Origin: Parvularcula sp.
GTDB taxonomy: Bacteria > Pseudomonadota > Alphaproteobacteria > Caulobacterales > Parvularculaceae
Assembly: GCA_002704915.1 (NCBI GenBank)
Contig: PAIP01000026.1
Span: 16,351 to 80,350 of the forward strand
Length of the DNA stretch: 64,000 bases
Reading direction: 5' to 3'
This document shows positions 10,255-19,954 of this stretch, one piece after another. Each line of letters begins with the position of its first letter. Position 1 is the first letter of the stretch. A program made the translations under genes and the position numbers. The notes below the pieces were generated by a model. That model saw only the letters and a list, made by a program, of their open reading frames with translations. It made no database searches and was not told where the DNA came from.

Positions 10255-12589
10255 GACCGCTCTCTTTCTTCGGCGTGAAACTCTCAGGCAGTGACTTCAC
10301 ATAGATATCCTGCTGCGGGAACGGGATCTCGACGCCCGCCTCGTGGAACGCCTTGAAGATGGCGAAGCGCAATTCAGTGCGCACTGTGAGGCCTTGCGAG
10401 ATATCGGCGAGGAAGGCGCGGATTTCAAAATCGAGAGACGAGGCGCCGAAATCCATCCAGGTGACGAAAGGCTCGGGATAAGAAACGATCAGCGGATGGT
10501 CGTGCGCGCATTTTAGGAGGATCGCCTTCACCTTCTCCGGATCGGAGCCGTAGGAAACGCCGACGGGCACAGTGATGCGCCCGATGCGGTTCTTGTGCGT
10601 CCAGTTCGTCACGGTGGAAGAAATCAGCTCCGAATTGGGGACGATGATCGAGGAGCGATCGAAAGTTTCGATTTCGGTTGAGCGCACGCTGATGCGCTTG
10701 ACGGTGCCCTCGCCCGATGAGGTGACGATCCAGTCGCCGACTTTGATCGGCCGTTCGAACAAGAGAATAAGGCCGGAAACGAAATTGTTGACGATGGACT
10801 GAAGGCCGAAACCGATGCCGACGGAAAGGGCGCCGGCGATCAGCGCCAGATTGCCGAGGTCGAAGCCGAGCGAGGAGATCGACGCAAAAAGCGCGATGAT
10901 GAGCCCTGCATAGCCGAGAAGCGTGATGAGCGAGTTTTGAACGCCGGCGTCTGCGCGGGAATGCGCCAGCGGCCCGCGCTGAATGGCGCGCTGGATCAGG
11001 GTCGTCGCCCCCATGATGACCACAAACACCAAGACGGCGGCAAGCAGCTTCGCCACCGATGGAATGTGAAAGCCGCCAATGTTGAAGCCGAACAGGGCCT
11101 GGGTTGAAAGATCGCGCACCATGGCGCCCGGCACGCCGAAGAGAACGAGCACCGCCGGAGCCAGCGCGATGACAAGCATCGTGTTGATAAGGAGCCGCGA
11201 CCAAAAACGATAATTGGCGGACCCGGCTTGGTCTTCCCTGTCTTCCTGGGCCGCCAGGCGATTGCGCACGGCGAGCGCAAACTCCGCAAGAATGGCGCGC
11301 ATAAGCCACGCCAGACCGATAAAAAGCGCTAGATAGACGATCCGCGTCGCAATGAAATTCGCCAGCGGCACGTAACCGGCGAGCGCCGCCCCGACGATGA
11401 CAATGGCGAGGCCCCGTCCGGCGCGGCGCAATAGACGCCAACCGCCTGCGCTTTTCTTATCGTCCATGCGCCACAACCGGCTGCGCGACAGCAAGAACAG
11501 GCAAACGCCGATAGCGATCGCCGCGGCGGCGTCGACTAATTGCAACAGCGCCGCGTCCGCGCGCGCCGCGACGCCAATCGCGGAGAGAAGTTCGTCAAGG
11601 GAAAAGACGACGACGATCGCCAATGCGAGACGGCTCGCCGCGCGGCCGCGATCTGCGTCAATGGCGGCAATGCGCCATGCCGGCAGGGACGGCGCAAAGA
11701 AGCCGGCGGTGAAGCCGGAGACCACCAGGATCGACAATACGCCAATCCAGAAAGCATGGGCGGCGGCCTCGCCCGCAGGGGTTAAAATGCCCTGCGCGCG
11801 CAAGGTCTCAATAATGATGAGACCGCCGATGATGCCTGGCGCCGTGCGCGCCGCCATTTTAAGCCCGGCGACCACAACGCGCCGCGCCGGGCTCGGTTTG
11901 CGTTTTTCAAGCGCCGCTGAAAAGGTGCCTGCGATCCACCGGCTCACCGGCCCGAAGATCATCAGCGATACAAGAAGGGCGGCGACAATGATGGCGACCG
12001 AGCGCCCATAGGCGCCCTCGCCCTGGCGCGTCTCGCCCCAGGAGGTAAAATAGCGCCCAATGCGTCCGGCGACTTCCCCGGCGGATTGCGCAGCGGCGCC
12101 CAACTGGCCGGGCAGAAGCGGCGAGGCCTCCCGCTCCGTCAGTGAGCGATAGAGAGCCCCCACTTGCGCGCCGGAAAGGCGGGCGAGAAGTTCGTTGGTC
12201 TCATAGATATTGGCGAGCACACGGGTGCGTTCTCCGGCAAGCCGCGCGCGCCGGCTTTCAAGCTGGCTGCGCTCATTAGCGAGAATGTCGCTTTCCGGCG
12301 GTTCGTTCTCGCCGGGCGCGGGCCCCAGGAGATCGATCTGGGCGCGGACCGCCTCAAGTTCGCGCTCAATCGCCGAAAGCTGCACGCGTCCCGCGGCGCG
12401 CAAGTCGCGCAGGCGCTGTTCAACAACGCCAGGCTCCTCCACGGCGTCTTCATTAATGGCTGTGCGGATCTCGGCGACCGCGTTCGCCGCATTTTCAATC
12501 GCCTGGCTGCGGTCATCCTGCGCCGCCGCGGAAAAGATCACCGCCAGGGCGACAAAGAAGGCCGCGAGTCCCGTTCGAAGGAACCTCAT
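10247..12589 (-). CDS. Large mechanosensitive channel of the MscS family (DUF3772-type)
   Basis: A 780-aa inner-membrane channel expected to release solutes on hypo-osmotic shock. It has a signal peptide (about residues 1-23), a coiled-coil-rich periplasmic domain to about residue 170, roughly ten helices, and then the MscS pore and beta domain near residues 560-770: GFGLQSIVNNFVSGLILL, then ERPIKVGDWI and FDRSSIIVPNSELIS. The start at 12589 (MRFLRTG) was chosen because its ATG overlaps the stop of the zntB-like gene and the signal peptide begins there. Confidence 0.92.
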   Translation of the reverse strand: MRFLRTGLAAFFVALAVIFSAAAQDDRSQAIENAANAVAEIRTAINEDAVEEPGVVEQRLRDLRAAGRVQLSAIERELEAVRAQIDLLGPAPGENEPPESDILANERSQLESRRARLAGERTRVLANIYETNELLARLSGAQVGALYRSLTEREASPLLPGQLGAAAQSAGEVAGRIGRYFTSWGETRQGEGAYGRSVAIIVAALLVSLMIFGPVSRWIAGTFSAALEKRKPSPARRVVVAGLKMAARTAPGIIGGLIIIETLRAQGILTPAGEAAAHAFWIGVLSILVVSGFTAGFFAPSLPAWRIAAIDADRGRAASRLALAIVVVFSLDELLSAIGVAARADAALLQLVDAAAAIAIGVCLFLLSRSRLWRMDDKKSAGGWRLLRRAGRGLAIVIVGAALAGYVPLANFIATRIVYLALFIGLAWLMRAILAEFALAVRNRLAAQEDREDQAGSANYRFWSRLLINTMLVIALAPAVLVLFGVPGAMVRDLSTQALFGFNIGGFHIPSVAKLLAAVLVFVVIMGATTLIQRAIQRGPLAHSRADAGVQNSLITLLGYAGLIIALFASISSLGFDLGNLALIAGALSVGIGFGLQSIVNNFVSGLILLFERPIKVGDWIVTSSGEGTVKRISVRSTEIETFDRSSIIVPNSELISSTVTNWTHKNRIGRITVPVGVSYGSDPEKVKAILLKCAHDHPLIVSYPEPFVTWMDFGASSLDFEIRAFLADISQGLTVRTELRFAIFKAFHEAGVEIPFPQQDIYVKSLPESFTPKKESGHA

Positions 12590-13599
12590 ATCCACTTTTT
12601 CATCCTGAAATAGACGAGAAGCCCAACCGCGATGGCCAGGCACAGCCCGACAATGACCCAAAACGCGATCGCGCTCTCAACGCCCGGCATGCCGCCCACA
12701 TTGATCCCGAAAAGGCCCGTCAGAAACCCAAGCGGGAGAAAGATCGCCGCGACCACGGAGAGCACCATCATGTTGCGGTTCATTTCCTCGGCCCGCTGGT
12801 CCGTCAACTGGTCCTGCAACACCATGGCCCGCTCGCGCGCGGCGTCGATCTCTTCGGTCATTCGGGTGACGTCGTCGGCGACTTCGCGCAAATCGATTTG
12901 CGAGCGTTCATCGAAAAGCCCGCCGGAAAGCTGCGCGAGATGCGTCAACGCCTCGCGCTGCGGCGCCATGAACCGGCGCAGCAGCACCGCGTCATGGCGA
13001 ACCTCCGCCAGTTTCGAACGGCAGTTTTCGCTTTCGCCTGTGAGCACTGTCTCTTCAAGATCGTCGATCTTGTCCCCAATGATGGCGATATAAGGCTCAA
13101 CCCGCAGCGTAAGCCGCTGGGCTAGAAGCGCCACAAGCTGGCCTGTGTTCGCCGGCCCGCCCTTCTCCCGCACGATAAGTCGAACATCCTGAATGGATTT
13201 CAAGAATCGCCGCCGCGTGGTGATAACGCGGCGCTCGTCGCACCAGATCCGGATCGAAACCATGTCTTCGGCTTCAGCCCCTTCGCTCAGATTGACGCCG
13301 CGCAAATTCACGAAAATACCGTTTTCGAACTGGCTCATTTTCGGCCGCGTCTCGTCGGCGAGCAGCCAGCGGCGCGCTTCGAGCGGGATGTCTCCGCGCG
13401 CCTCAATCCAGGCCGCCGTATCGGAAGCGTTCACATCGAAATGCAGCCAGGTGAAGTCATATTCCGATTCAAAGTCCGGACGCTGTATATCCTCCCATGA
13501 CAACGGCTTGCCTATCGTGTCCGTGACACCGTGGCCGTGGATAAGGGCCGGATGGGTCGGCGCAAATGCGTCCAGTCGATCAGTTTCGAGTGCTTCCAT
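12586..13599 (-). CDS. zntB: CorA-family transporter, ZntB-like
   Basis: A 337-aa CorA-superfamily protein: a long cytosolic alpha/beta and helical domain, then two C-terminal helices. The loop signature reads GINVGGMPG, the G-[IV]-N form typical of ZntB rather than the GMN-F of CorA, so zinc or a related divalent cation is the likely substrate. It has a coiled-coil stalk around residues 220-270. It is followed with ATGA overlap by the MscS-like gene and preceded 6 bases away by transaldolase. Direction of transport in this organism is unknown. Confidence 0.85.
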   Translation of the reverse strand: MEALETDRLDAFAPTHPALIHGHGVTDTIGKPLSWEDIQRPDFESEYDFTWLHFDVNASDTAAWIEARGDIPLEARRWLLADETRPKMSQFENGIFVNLRGVNLSEGAEAEDMVSIRIWCDERRVITTRRRFLKSIQDVRLIVREKGGPANTGQLVALLAQRLTLRVEPYIAIIGDKIDDLEETVLTGESENCRSKLAEVRHDAVLLRRFMAPQREALTHLAQLSGGLFDERSQIDLREVADDVTRMTEEIDAARERAMVLQDQLTDQRAEEMNRNMMVLSVVAAIFLPLGFLTGLFGINVGGMPGVESAIAFWVIVGLCLAIAVGLLVYFRMKKWI

Positions 13600-13605
13600 G
13601 CCGCG

Positions 13606-14259
13606 TCAAAGAATCTTCTGACCGGTCTTCGCCCAGTCGTCGAGAAACGCTTTCAGCCCTTTATCCGTCAACGGATGATTGACGAGGGATTTCAGAACGC
13701 CTGGCGGGACGGTGGCCACATCCGCGCCGGCGAGCGCGGAGTCCTTTACATGGTTCGCCGAACGGATCGACGCCGCCAAGACCTCCGTGCGGAAGTCGTA
13801 ATTGTCGTAGATCGCGCGGATCTCGCGGATCAGCTCCATGCCGTCGATATTGATGTCGTCGAGGCGGCCGATGAAGGGCGAGATGAACGTCGCGCCAGCC
13901 TTCGCCGCGAGGAGCGCCTGGTTCGCCGAGAAACACAAGGTGACATTGGTCTTGATGCCTTCGGAGGTCAGCGCCTTGCAGGCGATAAGGCCGTCTAACG
14001 TCAAAGGCAGCTTCACCGTTACATTGTCGGCGATCTTGGCCAGCGACTTGCCTTCGGTGATCATCTGCTCGGCTTCGAGCGCGGTCACCTCTGCGCTGAC
14101 CGGACCGGGAACGAGAGCGCAGATCTCCGCCGTCACTTCGCGAATGTCGCGCCCGGATTTCATGATGAGGCTCGGATTGGTGGTCACCCCGTCGACAAGA
14201 CCTGTGGGCAGGAGGGCCTTGATTTCGCTGATTTCGGCGGTGTCGACGAAAAACTTCAT
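13606..14259 (-). CDS. tal: Transaldolase, short TalC/MipB type
   Basis: A 217-aa cytoplasmic transaldolase of the pentose-phosphate pathway. The Schiff-base lysine is K83 in [16 protein letters not shown] and SPFIGRLDD are family signatures. The residue after SP is Phe (F129), where fructose-6-phosphate aldolases have Tyr, which favours true transaldolase activity. The start at 14259 gives the standard MKFFVDTA N-terminus, with AAGGAA upstream. Longer in-frame starts have no family match. It is the first gene of the ten-gene minus-strand series ending at 5754. Confidence 0.93.
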   Translation of the reverse strand: MKFFVDTAEISEIKALLPTGLVDGVTTNPSLIMKSGRDIREVTAEICALVPGPVSAEVTALEAEQMITEGKSLAKIADNVTVKLPLTLDGLIACKALTSEGIKTNVTLCFSANQALLAAKAGATFISPFIGRLDDINIDGMELIREIRAIYDNYDFRTEVLAASIRSANHVKDSALAGADVATVPPGVLKSLVNHPLTDKGLKAFLDDWAKTGQKIL

Positions 14260-14296
14260 GGGTCGGCGTTCCTTATGATGTTCAGGCGGAGGTCTA

Positions 14297-15628
14297 CTAG
14301 ACAGCGATTCCCTTGTCAGCAGGGGTGATCCCCTTTCTGAAAGGCTGTCGGCGCCAATAGGTGAGCGAGCGCCAGACCCATTCCAGCGGGCCGAAACGGA
14401 AGCGCGAAAGCCACCACAGGGAAAATGAGAGCTGTGCGATCCACACCGCAAACATGATCGAATAGACCTGGGCGAGATCGAACTGACCGTAAAGGCCTAA
14501 GCCGGCGCCGGTGAAAAGGATGCCGCAGATCAGGGTCTGGCCGATATAGTTCGACAGGGCCATTCGGCCGGCGCAGCTAAAGGCCCGCATCAGAAGGCTC
14601 GAAGCGGCGAGCTTCCATAGAACGAAGAACAAGCCGATATGACCCATGGTGAGGATCACGCGCACAGGTTGATCGACAGCCCAGGGCAGCCACAGGATGG
14701 GCGAAAAGTCCGCATCCCACCTCGTCCACAGCATCCAGCAGCGCGCCGGCAAGGCTGCGCCATACCCGATCGCCATCATCAGAAAATAGAATTTGAGGCT
14801 GCGTTCGGCGGTGATGATCCTCCATTTATAGAGCGCCATGCCGATCAGCATCATCATGGCGGCGTCGATACCCCACCACACAAGGCTGTAGGAGCCATTG
14901 GCGTCCGCCACAGCTTCCGCATTGGTCTCGTACAAAGTCGCAAGATCGCCCGTACGGGCGTCGATCAGGGCGGTTATTTCTTCGTCCGTCGGCGGCGCAA
15001 TATTGTCGCTCCAGTCGTCGACAATGGCTTGATCGTCTTCGGCCAGCATCCCGCCGTCTTCAAGGACGGCCTCAAGCTCCATCGCCGCTTCGCCCAGCCG
15101 GTATTCGGCATATTCCTCCGGGATCACGGTCGCGAGCAGAAAAACCATCGCCAGTGCGGCGCAACAAAGAAGTTTGCGCGGCGTGAGGATGCGGAATGGA
15201 AACAGAAACAGTCCGGCAAGACCGTAGATCAGCAGAATATCGCCCGGCATCAACAACACGAAACCGTGGATAAGGCCGAAAAGAACGAGCCAGATCGTCC
15301 GGCGGAAGAACAGATCCGCGACGCGGATCGGTCCGTCGGGATAAATCGCGCGCTGGGTGAATAATACTATCCCCGCCCCGAACATTACCGAAAACAGCCC
15401 GCGCATGGAGCCATAGAAGTAGACTTGCGCGACGGTCCACAGCCCGTCATTGACGGGCCCGCCGCCCGCATAGGCGGGATCGCTCATGGCGATTTCCGGC
15501 ATCGAGAAACCGATTATGTTGATCACGAAAATCCCGAGGACCGCAAAGCCGCGCAAGGCGTCAAGCGCTTCAAATCTGGCGCTTGCCGGCGCCGGCGGTC
15601 CGGTCAGAGACCCGTCCTGCTCGCTCAT
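14297..15628 (-). CDS. DUF418 (YeiB-like) membrane protein
   Basis: A 443-aa integral membrane protein of the YeiB family, beginning [18 protein letters not shown], with about ten helices. The C-terminal DUF418 part has [19 protein letters not shown]. Family function is unclear; the N-terminal pattern resembles acyltransferase-3 and related membrane enzymes. An acidic soluble loop (about residues 190-235) interrupts the helices. The start at 15628 has GAGGGGAG. It is 37 bases upstream of transaldolase and could be the start of that operon. Confidence 0.88.
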   Translation of the reverse strand: MSEQDGSLTGPPAPASARFEALDALRGFAVLGIFVINIIGFSMPEIAMSDPAYAGGGPVNDGLWTVAQVYFYGSMRGLFSVMFGAGIVLFTQRAIYPDGPIRVADLFFRRTIWLVLFGLIHGFVLLMPGDILLIYGLAGLFLFPFRILTPRKLLCCAALAMVFLLATVIPEEYAEYRLGEAAMELEAVLEDGGMLAEDDQAIVDDWSDNIAPPTDEEITALIDARTGDLATLYETNAEAVADANGSYSLVWWGIDAAMMMLIGMALYKWRIITAERSLKFYFLMMAIGYGAALPARCWMLWTRWDADFSPILWLPWAVDQPVRVILTMGHIGLFFVLWKLAASSLLMRAFSCAGRMALSNYIGQTLICGILFTGAGLGLYGQFDLAQVYSIMFAVWIAQLSFSLWWLSRFRFGPLEWVWRSLTYWRRQPFRKGITPADKGIAV

Positions 15629-15663
15629 CTGCTCCCCTCGCAACGCAGGTTGAAAGCGGCTTT

Positions 15664-15864
15664 TTAGACCTGTTTATTTGCTTTTTCTATCAAGGACTTC
15701 ACCGCATCTAATGGCTCTCCGGAAAAAGCATCACCATGACGAGAGCGGGCGACAGAAAAGGCTTGTTTTCCCGTCCGGAGGTTGAGATATGAGGCCTTCA
15801 TCGGCGCGTCAGCCCGCCCGGAAAAGGCGGCTTTCGCGCTTGTTTTTACTGGCCGTTTCGCCAT
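15664..15864 (-). CDS. Possible 66-aa basic protein
   Basis: A 66-aa reading frame starting MAKRPVKTSAKAAFSG and ending EKANKQV, divergent from korA, whose start is 46 bases away. The composition looks like a real soluble protein (mixed charge, SARSRHGD-like centre), but there is no recognised domain and the ribosome site is weak. It fills the otherwise empty 282-base gap between the DUF418 gene and korA. It may equally be chance. Confidence 0.3.
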   Translation of the reverse strand: MAKRPVKTSAKAAFSGRADAPMKASYLNLRTGKQAFSVARSRHGDAFSGEPLDAVKSLIEKANKQV

Positions 15865-15910
15865 GCTGGCGGACCAGCCCCCGATGTGATGCGAGAACGG
15901 GTTCCGGGAT

Positions 15911-17803
15911 ATGGCTAAGATTACGCCTGAAAGCAGTTCAGTGGTCGTGCGGTTCGCCGGCGATTCAGGCGACGGCGTGCAGCTTCTGGGCGCGCAGTTT
16001 GCGGAATCGACCGCGCTTGCCGGCGCCGATTTTTCGACCTTCCCCGACTTTCCCGCGGAGATCCGCGCGCCCGTAGGCACGACCTTCGGCGTCTCGGCGT
16101 TCCAGATCAATCTCGGCGCCCGGCGCATTTCGACCGCAGGCGATCAGCCGGACGTCCTTGTCGCGCTCAATCCGGCTGCGCTGAAAGTGAACCTGCCGCT
16201 CCTGCACAAAGGCGCGCTCATCCTTCTCAACACCGACGCTTTTAATGACCGGAACTTTGCGAAGGCGCATATCGCCGCCGATCCGCGCAAGACCGGCGAG
16301 CTTGACGACTATCAGGTGATCGAGATTGCGATTTCGACGCAGACCCTGGAAGCGGTGAAACCGCATGGACTTTCGAAGTCGGACGCCGAGCAGTGCAAAA
16401 ACTTCTGGGCGCTGGGCGCGGTGCTCTGGATGTTCGGACGCGACCGCGACCCTATCGTGCAATGGGCGCAAAAGAAATTCGCTAAGAAATCCCCGGAGAT
16501 TCTCGCGGGCAACCTCGCCGCGCTCGACGCCGGCCACGCCTATGCGGAGACGGCCGAGCTCTCGGCTGAGATCCCGCAATTCGCCATTGGCGAAGCGCCC
16601 ATGGAAAAAGGCGAATACCGCTCCATCACCGGCGCCGAGGCGATATCGCTGGGGCTCGCCGCCGCAGGCGAACTGGCCGACCGCGAGATTGTGTTCTGCG
16701 GCTATCCCATTACGCCGGCCTCCTCGATCCTTCATTATCTTTCGAAGATGGGCGACCTTGGCGTCGCAACCTTTCAGGCGGAAGACGAAATCGCCGCCTG
16801 CTGCGCCGCCATCGGCGCGTCTTACGGCGGCAAGATCGGCGTCACCTCTTCGTCCGGTCCCGGCATCGCTCTGAAGACCGAAGCCATCGGGCTCGGCATG
16901 GCGACGGAGCTGCCGTTAGTTATTGTCAATTCCCAGCGCGGCGGCCCCTCCACGGGCCTGCCGACGAAAACCGAACAGTCGGATTTGTATCAGGCCGTCT
17001 ACGGACGAAATGCGGATTCGCCCCTGCCCGTCCTTGCCGCCTCGTCGCCCGGCGATTGTTTCGATGCGGCGATCGAGGCGACACGCGTCGCCATCCGCCA
17101 CATGACGCCGATCTTCCTGTTGACCGATGGCTATATCGCCAACGCCGCCGGCCCCTGGGCCCTGCCAGACATGGACGATTATGAGCCCATCGAGGTGAAC
17201 GCGTCGCCGGCGACCGTTGAAGATGGCGATGATCCTTCACTCGCGCTCAAAAAGGCGATCTGGAAGCGCGATGAAAAATCCTATGGTCGGCCCTGGGTGG
17301 CGCCGGGCATGGAGGGCCTCGCCCATCGTATCGGCGGGCTCGAGAAAGACATCGAGACCGGCGATATTTCTTATGACCCCGCAAACCACCAGGCCATGGG
17401 CGAGCTGCGCGCGAAGAAAGTCGCGTCCGTCGCCGACTTCATCGCCGACCAGACGGTGGAACAAGGACCGGAAAAAGGCCCGCTCGTCGTTGTGGGCTGG
17501 GGCTCGACCCATGGGGCCATCTGGCGGGCGGTCAATCAGGCCAATGAACAGGGCATGGAGGTGGCCCAGGTGCATCTGCGCTGGCTCAACCCGCTGCCGA
17601 AAAACCTGAAGGCGCTCCTGTCGAACTATGACCGCATCCTGCTGCCGGAAATGAATTTCGGCCAGTGCGCGACATTGCTCCGCGACAGGCTCGAACTCGA
17701 CGTCGTGCAACTGAACAAAGTCTCCGGCCAGCCCTTCAAGATCGCGGAAGTGCTCGACGCCATCCGCGAGAACTATCCCGGCGCAAAACAGGCGGCGGAG
17801 TAA
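15911..17803 (+). CDS. korA: 2-oxoacid:ferredoxin oxidoreductase, fused gamma-alpha subunit
   Basis: A 630-aa subunit of the KorAB type (2-oxoglutarate:ferredoxin oxidoreductase), which converts 2-oxoglutarate to succinyl-CoA with reduction of ferredoxin. The N-terminal gamma domain (about residues 10-190, VRFAGDSGDGVQLLGAQFA) is fused to the alpha domain (about residues 230-600, FCGYPITPASSILHYLS). There is no ferredoxin-type 4Cys domain. This gamma-alpha fusion with a separate beta subunit matches the oxygen-tolerant mycobacterial type. It lies 3 bases before a small lipoprotein gene, with korB beyond. The ATG at 15911 is the family start. Confidence 0.92.
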   Translation: MAKITPESSSVVVRFAGDSGDGVQLLGAQFAESTALAGADFSTFPDFPAEIRAPVGTTFGVSAFQINLGARRISTAGDQPDVLVALNPAALKVNLPLLHKGALILLNTDAFNDRNFAKAHIAADPRKTGELDDYQVIEIAISTQTLEAVKPHGLSKSDAEQCKNFWALGAVLWMFGRDRDPIVQWAQKKFAKKSPEILAGNLAALDAGHAYAETAELSAEIPQFAIGEAPMEKGEYRSITGAEAISLGLAAAGELADREIVFCGYPITPASSILHYLSKMGDLGVATFQAEDEIAACCAAIGASYGGKIGVTSSSGPGIALKTEAIGLGMATELPLVIVNSQRGGPSTGLPTKTEQSDLYQAVYGRNADSPLPVLAASSPGDCFDAAIEATRVAIRHMTPIFLLTDGYIANAAGPWALPDMDDYEPIEVNASPATVEDGDDPSLALKKAIWKRDEKSYGRPWVAPGMEGLAHRIGGLEKDIETGDISYDPANHQAMGELRAKKVASVADFIADQTVEQGPEKGPLVVVGWGSTHGAIWRAVNQANEQGMEVAQVHLRWLNPLPKNLKALLSNYDRILLPEMNFGQCATLLRDRLELDVVQLNKVSGQPFKIAEVLDAIRENYPGAKQAAE

Positions 17804-17806
17804 GCG

Positions 17807-18256
17807 ATGGCTCGTCATATACTTCTTGCGCTGGCGATGGTTTCGCTTCTTGGCGCGGCCGCCTGTGGCGAAAAGAAACCGGTGCGAGTGCTCGTGGATG
17901 TCGTCCAGCCCGACCCCGACGCCAATTACGGCGTCTTTGTCTGGCGCGAGACCGGCGCGGCGGAGCAGCCGACCCATCTTTATTTCGGCGTCAGCGTTTT
18001 CCTCATCGAGGGCAAGAGCAACGAAGAACGGCTTCGCGATCTTGAACCTTTCGCCAGCGCGGATTTTTCAGCCTCCGTCGTTTCCTATGGCTGGAGCGAA
18101 TTAAAAGAGTTCTCGCTTTGCGCCGCCAAGACGAACCGCCTCAAAACCATCGACACCAGCGTGTCGTCGAAAGTGATGGACAAGGTCAATTATGCCAGCG
18201 GCGGCGATTGCGCCGGGAAAGACTGGTCCGCCTCCTTCCCGCCGGAACTACAGTAA
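17807..18256 (+). CDS. Small exported lipoprotein-like protein between korA and korB
   Basis: A 149-aa protein with a hydrophobic signal (residues 1-19) and Cys20 in LLGAAACGEKK, an approximate lipobox. The mature part is small and soluble, with two further Cys (in SLCAAK and GDCAGK). I do not recognise the family. It lies 3 bases after korA and 19 bases before korB, so it must share their transcript, yet nothing known of Kor enzymes needs a periplasmic lipoprotein. Confidence 0.7.
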   Translation: MARHILLALAMVSLLGAAACGEKKPVRVLVDVVQPDPDANYGVFVWRETGAAEQPTHLYFGVSVFLIEGKSNEERLRDLEPFASADFSASVVSYGWSELKEFSLCAAKTNRLKTIDTSVSSKVMDKVNYASGGDCAGKDWSASFPPELQ

Positions 18257-18275
18257 CCGTCCGAAAGATAGTCCG

Positions 18276-19277
18276 ATGAACAAGCCCCTCACCGCCAAAG
18301 ATTTCGCCACCGATCAGGAAGTGCGCTGGTGCCCCGGCTGCGGCGATTACGCCATCCTGAAATGCGTGCAGAAGACCCTCGCCGATGTGGAGGCGAACCC
18401 CGACAAGACGGTGTTCGTTTCCGGCATCGGCTGTTCCTCGCGCTTTCCTTATTACATGAACGCCTATGGTTTTCACACGATCCACGGGCGCGCGCCGGCC
18501 TTCGCGACGGGATTGAAGATTGCGAACCCCGATCTCGATGTCTGGCTCGTCACCGGCGACGGCGACGGGCTTTCCATCGGCGGAAATCATCTGCTGCATG
18601 TCCTGCGCCGCAATGTCGACATGCAGATCATGCTCTTCAACAACGAAATTTACGGGCTGACCAAGGGCCAGTATTCTCCGACCAGCCGCGTCGGCACACG
18701 CTCGCCCTCGACGCCGTCAGGCTCCATCGACTCGCCGGTGAACCCTTGTGCGTTTGCTTTGGGCGCCAATGCGCGCTTTATCGCCCGCGGCATCGACACG
18801 GATGCAAAAAACCTCTCGCCGGTTCTGAAAGCCGCCCGGGAATTCAAGGGCGCGGCGTTCGTCGAAATCTTCCAAAACTGCATCGTCTACAACAAGGACC
18901 GTTTCGAGGATTTCGTGGCGAAGAAAACCGCCGCCGAAACGCAAATCCATCTGGAGCACGGCAAGCCCATGCTGTTCGCCAATGGCGAAAAGGGCCTGAA
19001 GCTCAATATCCAGACGCTGGCGCTCGAAGTCGTCGATGTAGGCGAGAATGCAACGCCGGTGGAGGACATCTTCGTCCATGACGAGACCAATCCCGCCGTG
19101 GCGCAGATGCTCATCAACCTGCCCATGCAGGGCTATCCCATGCCGCTCGGCGTTCTTTACCGCAACCCGGCGGAAAGCTTCGACGACGCTTTCTGGAAGC
19201 ACCACCCGACGCAGGGCAAACGCACGGGCAAAGTCGCGGATGCGTTGCGCAAGGGAAGCGTCTGGAAGAAAAACTAG
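18276..19277 (+). CDS. korB: 2-oxoacid:ferredoxin oxidoreductase, beta subunit
   Basis: A 333-aa beta subunit that binds thiamine diphosphate and a 4Fe-4S cluster. The N-terminal RWCPGCGDYAIL and the later SGIGCSSRFPYY supply cluster Cys. The TPP/Mg motif GDGDGLSIGGNH is followed by LFNNEIYGLTKGQYSPTS. The start at 18276 gives the family N-terminus MNKPLTAKDF. Its TAG stop shares CTAG with the TAG of the convergent short yidC, a 4-base overlap. Confidence 0.94.
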   Translation: MNKPLTAKDFATDQEVRWCPGCGDYAILKCVQKTLADVEANPDKTVFVSGIGCSSRFPYYMNAYGFHTIHGRAPAFATGLKIANPDLDVWLVTGDGDGLSIGGNHLLHVLRRNVDMQIMLFNNEIYGLTKGQYSPTSRVGTRSPSTPSGSIDSPVNPCAFALGANARFIARGIDTDAKNLSPVLKAAREFKGAAFVEIFQNCIVYNKDRFEDFVAKKTAAETQIHLEHGKPMLFANGEKGLKLNIQTLALEVVDVGENATPVEDIFVHDETNPAVAQMLINLPMQGYPMPLGVLYRNPAESFDDAFWKHHPTQGKRTGKVADALRKGSVWKKN

Positions 19278-19954
19278 CCGACTGCTTCAGCCGTTTTGTT
19301 TCGCAGTTTGAGCGTGGTGGAGCCGAGCGACCACAGATTGCTGGTCAGCCAGTAGAGGCACACGGCCGCGGGCAGCCCGTAAATCAGGACAGCGATCACT
19401 CCTGCCACGATCAGGAACCGCACCCGCGTCGCCTGCGTCATTTCCGGCCGGATAGAGGATTCAAAAATGGCCACGGCAGTCAGAAGGATCGGCAGCAGAT
19501 TTATATTTATCCCGCCCAGCGTCAGAAGCCCGTCCGGCGCCCCCAAATTTTCAATGAATAAAAACGATTTTCCCTGAAGCGGCGGTAAATCGGTCAACAG
19601 AAACAGCGCCGAGAGAAGAAACGGAATCTGAAGGGCTATTGGCGCCAGCGATGAAACCGACTGGATCGGGTGGTACCCATGAGCCTGATAGATCTCGTCA
19701 ATCCTTTCGAATTGTTCGCGACCCTTCAGGGTGCGTTTAGCTTCGGCGATCTGAGGCGCCATCGCCGCCTGCACGCCCTGCTCTTTTTGCTCGGCCTTTG
19801 CCGCGATCCTGAAAATCGGGGTCAGCGCCAGCCGCACCACGATGCTGAGCCCGATGATGGCGAGCCCAAAGCTTCCGGTCGCCGTCTGAAACAACATCAC
19901 AAGATGCTGCATGAGCCACATAATCGGCGTCAGCAGGAATTCTATGGCGTGCAT
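19274..19954 (-). CDS. Short YidC/Oxa1-family insertase
   Basis: A 226-aa YidC/Oxa1-type protein lacking the large periplasmic domain of housekeeping YidC. It has five hydrophobic segments: helix 1 (about 15-35) and GLAIIGLSIVVRLALTP, with the conserved membrane-embedded Arg41 region, a cytosolic coil (KAEQKEQGVQAAMAPQ), and later IQSVSSLAPIALQIPFLL and VCLYWLTSNLWSL. Its start shares one base with the stop of the methyltransferase gene. I infer a specialised second insertase serving the neighbouring envelope-modification genes, not the essential YidC. Confidence 0.87.
   Translation of the reverse strand: MHAIEFLLTPIMWLMQHLVMLFQTATGSFGLAIIGLSIVVRLALTPIFRIAAKAEQKEQGVQAAMAPQIAEAKRTLKGREQFERIDEIYQAHGYHPIQSVSSLAPIALQIPFLLSALFLLTDLPPLQGKSFLFIENLGAPDGLLTLGGININLLPILLTAVAIFESSIRPEMTQATRVRFLIVAGVIAVLIYGLPAAVCLYWLTSNLWSLGSTTLKLRNKTAEAVG

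Noticed and set aside
15789..16076. 95-aa plus-strand frame with GGAGG near its start, overlapping korA
   Set aside because: It overlaps korA out of frame for more than half its length and is Arg/Ser/Pro-rich; it is more likely a chance ribosome site.
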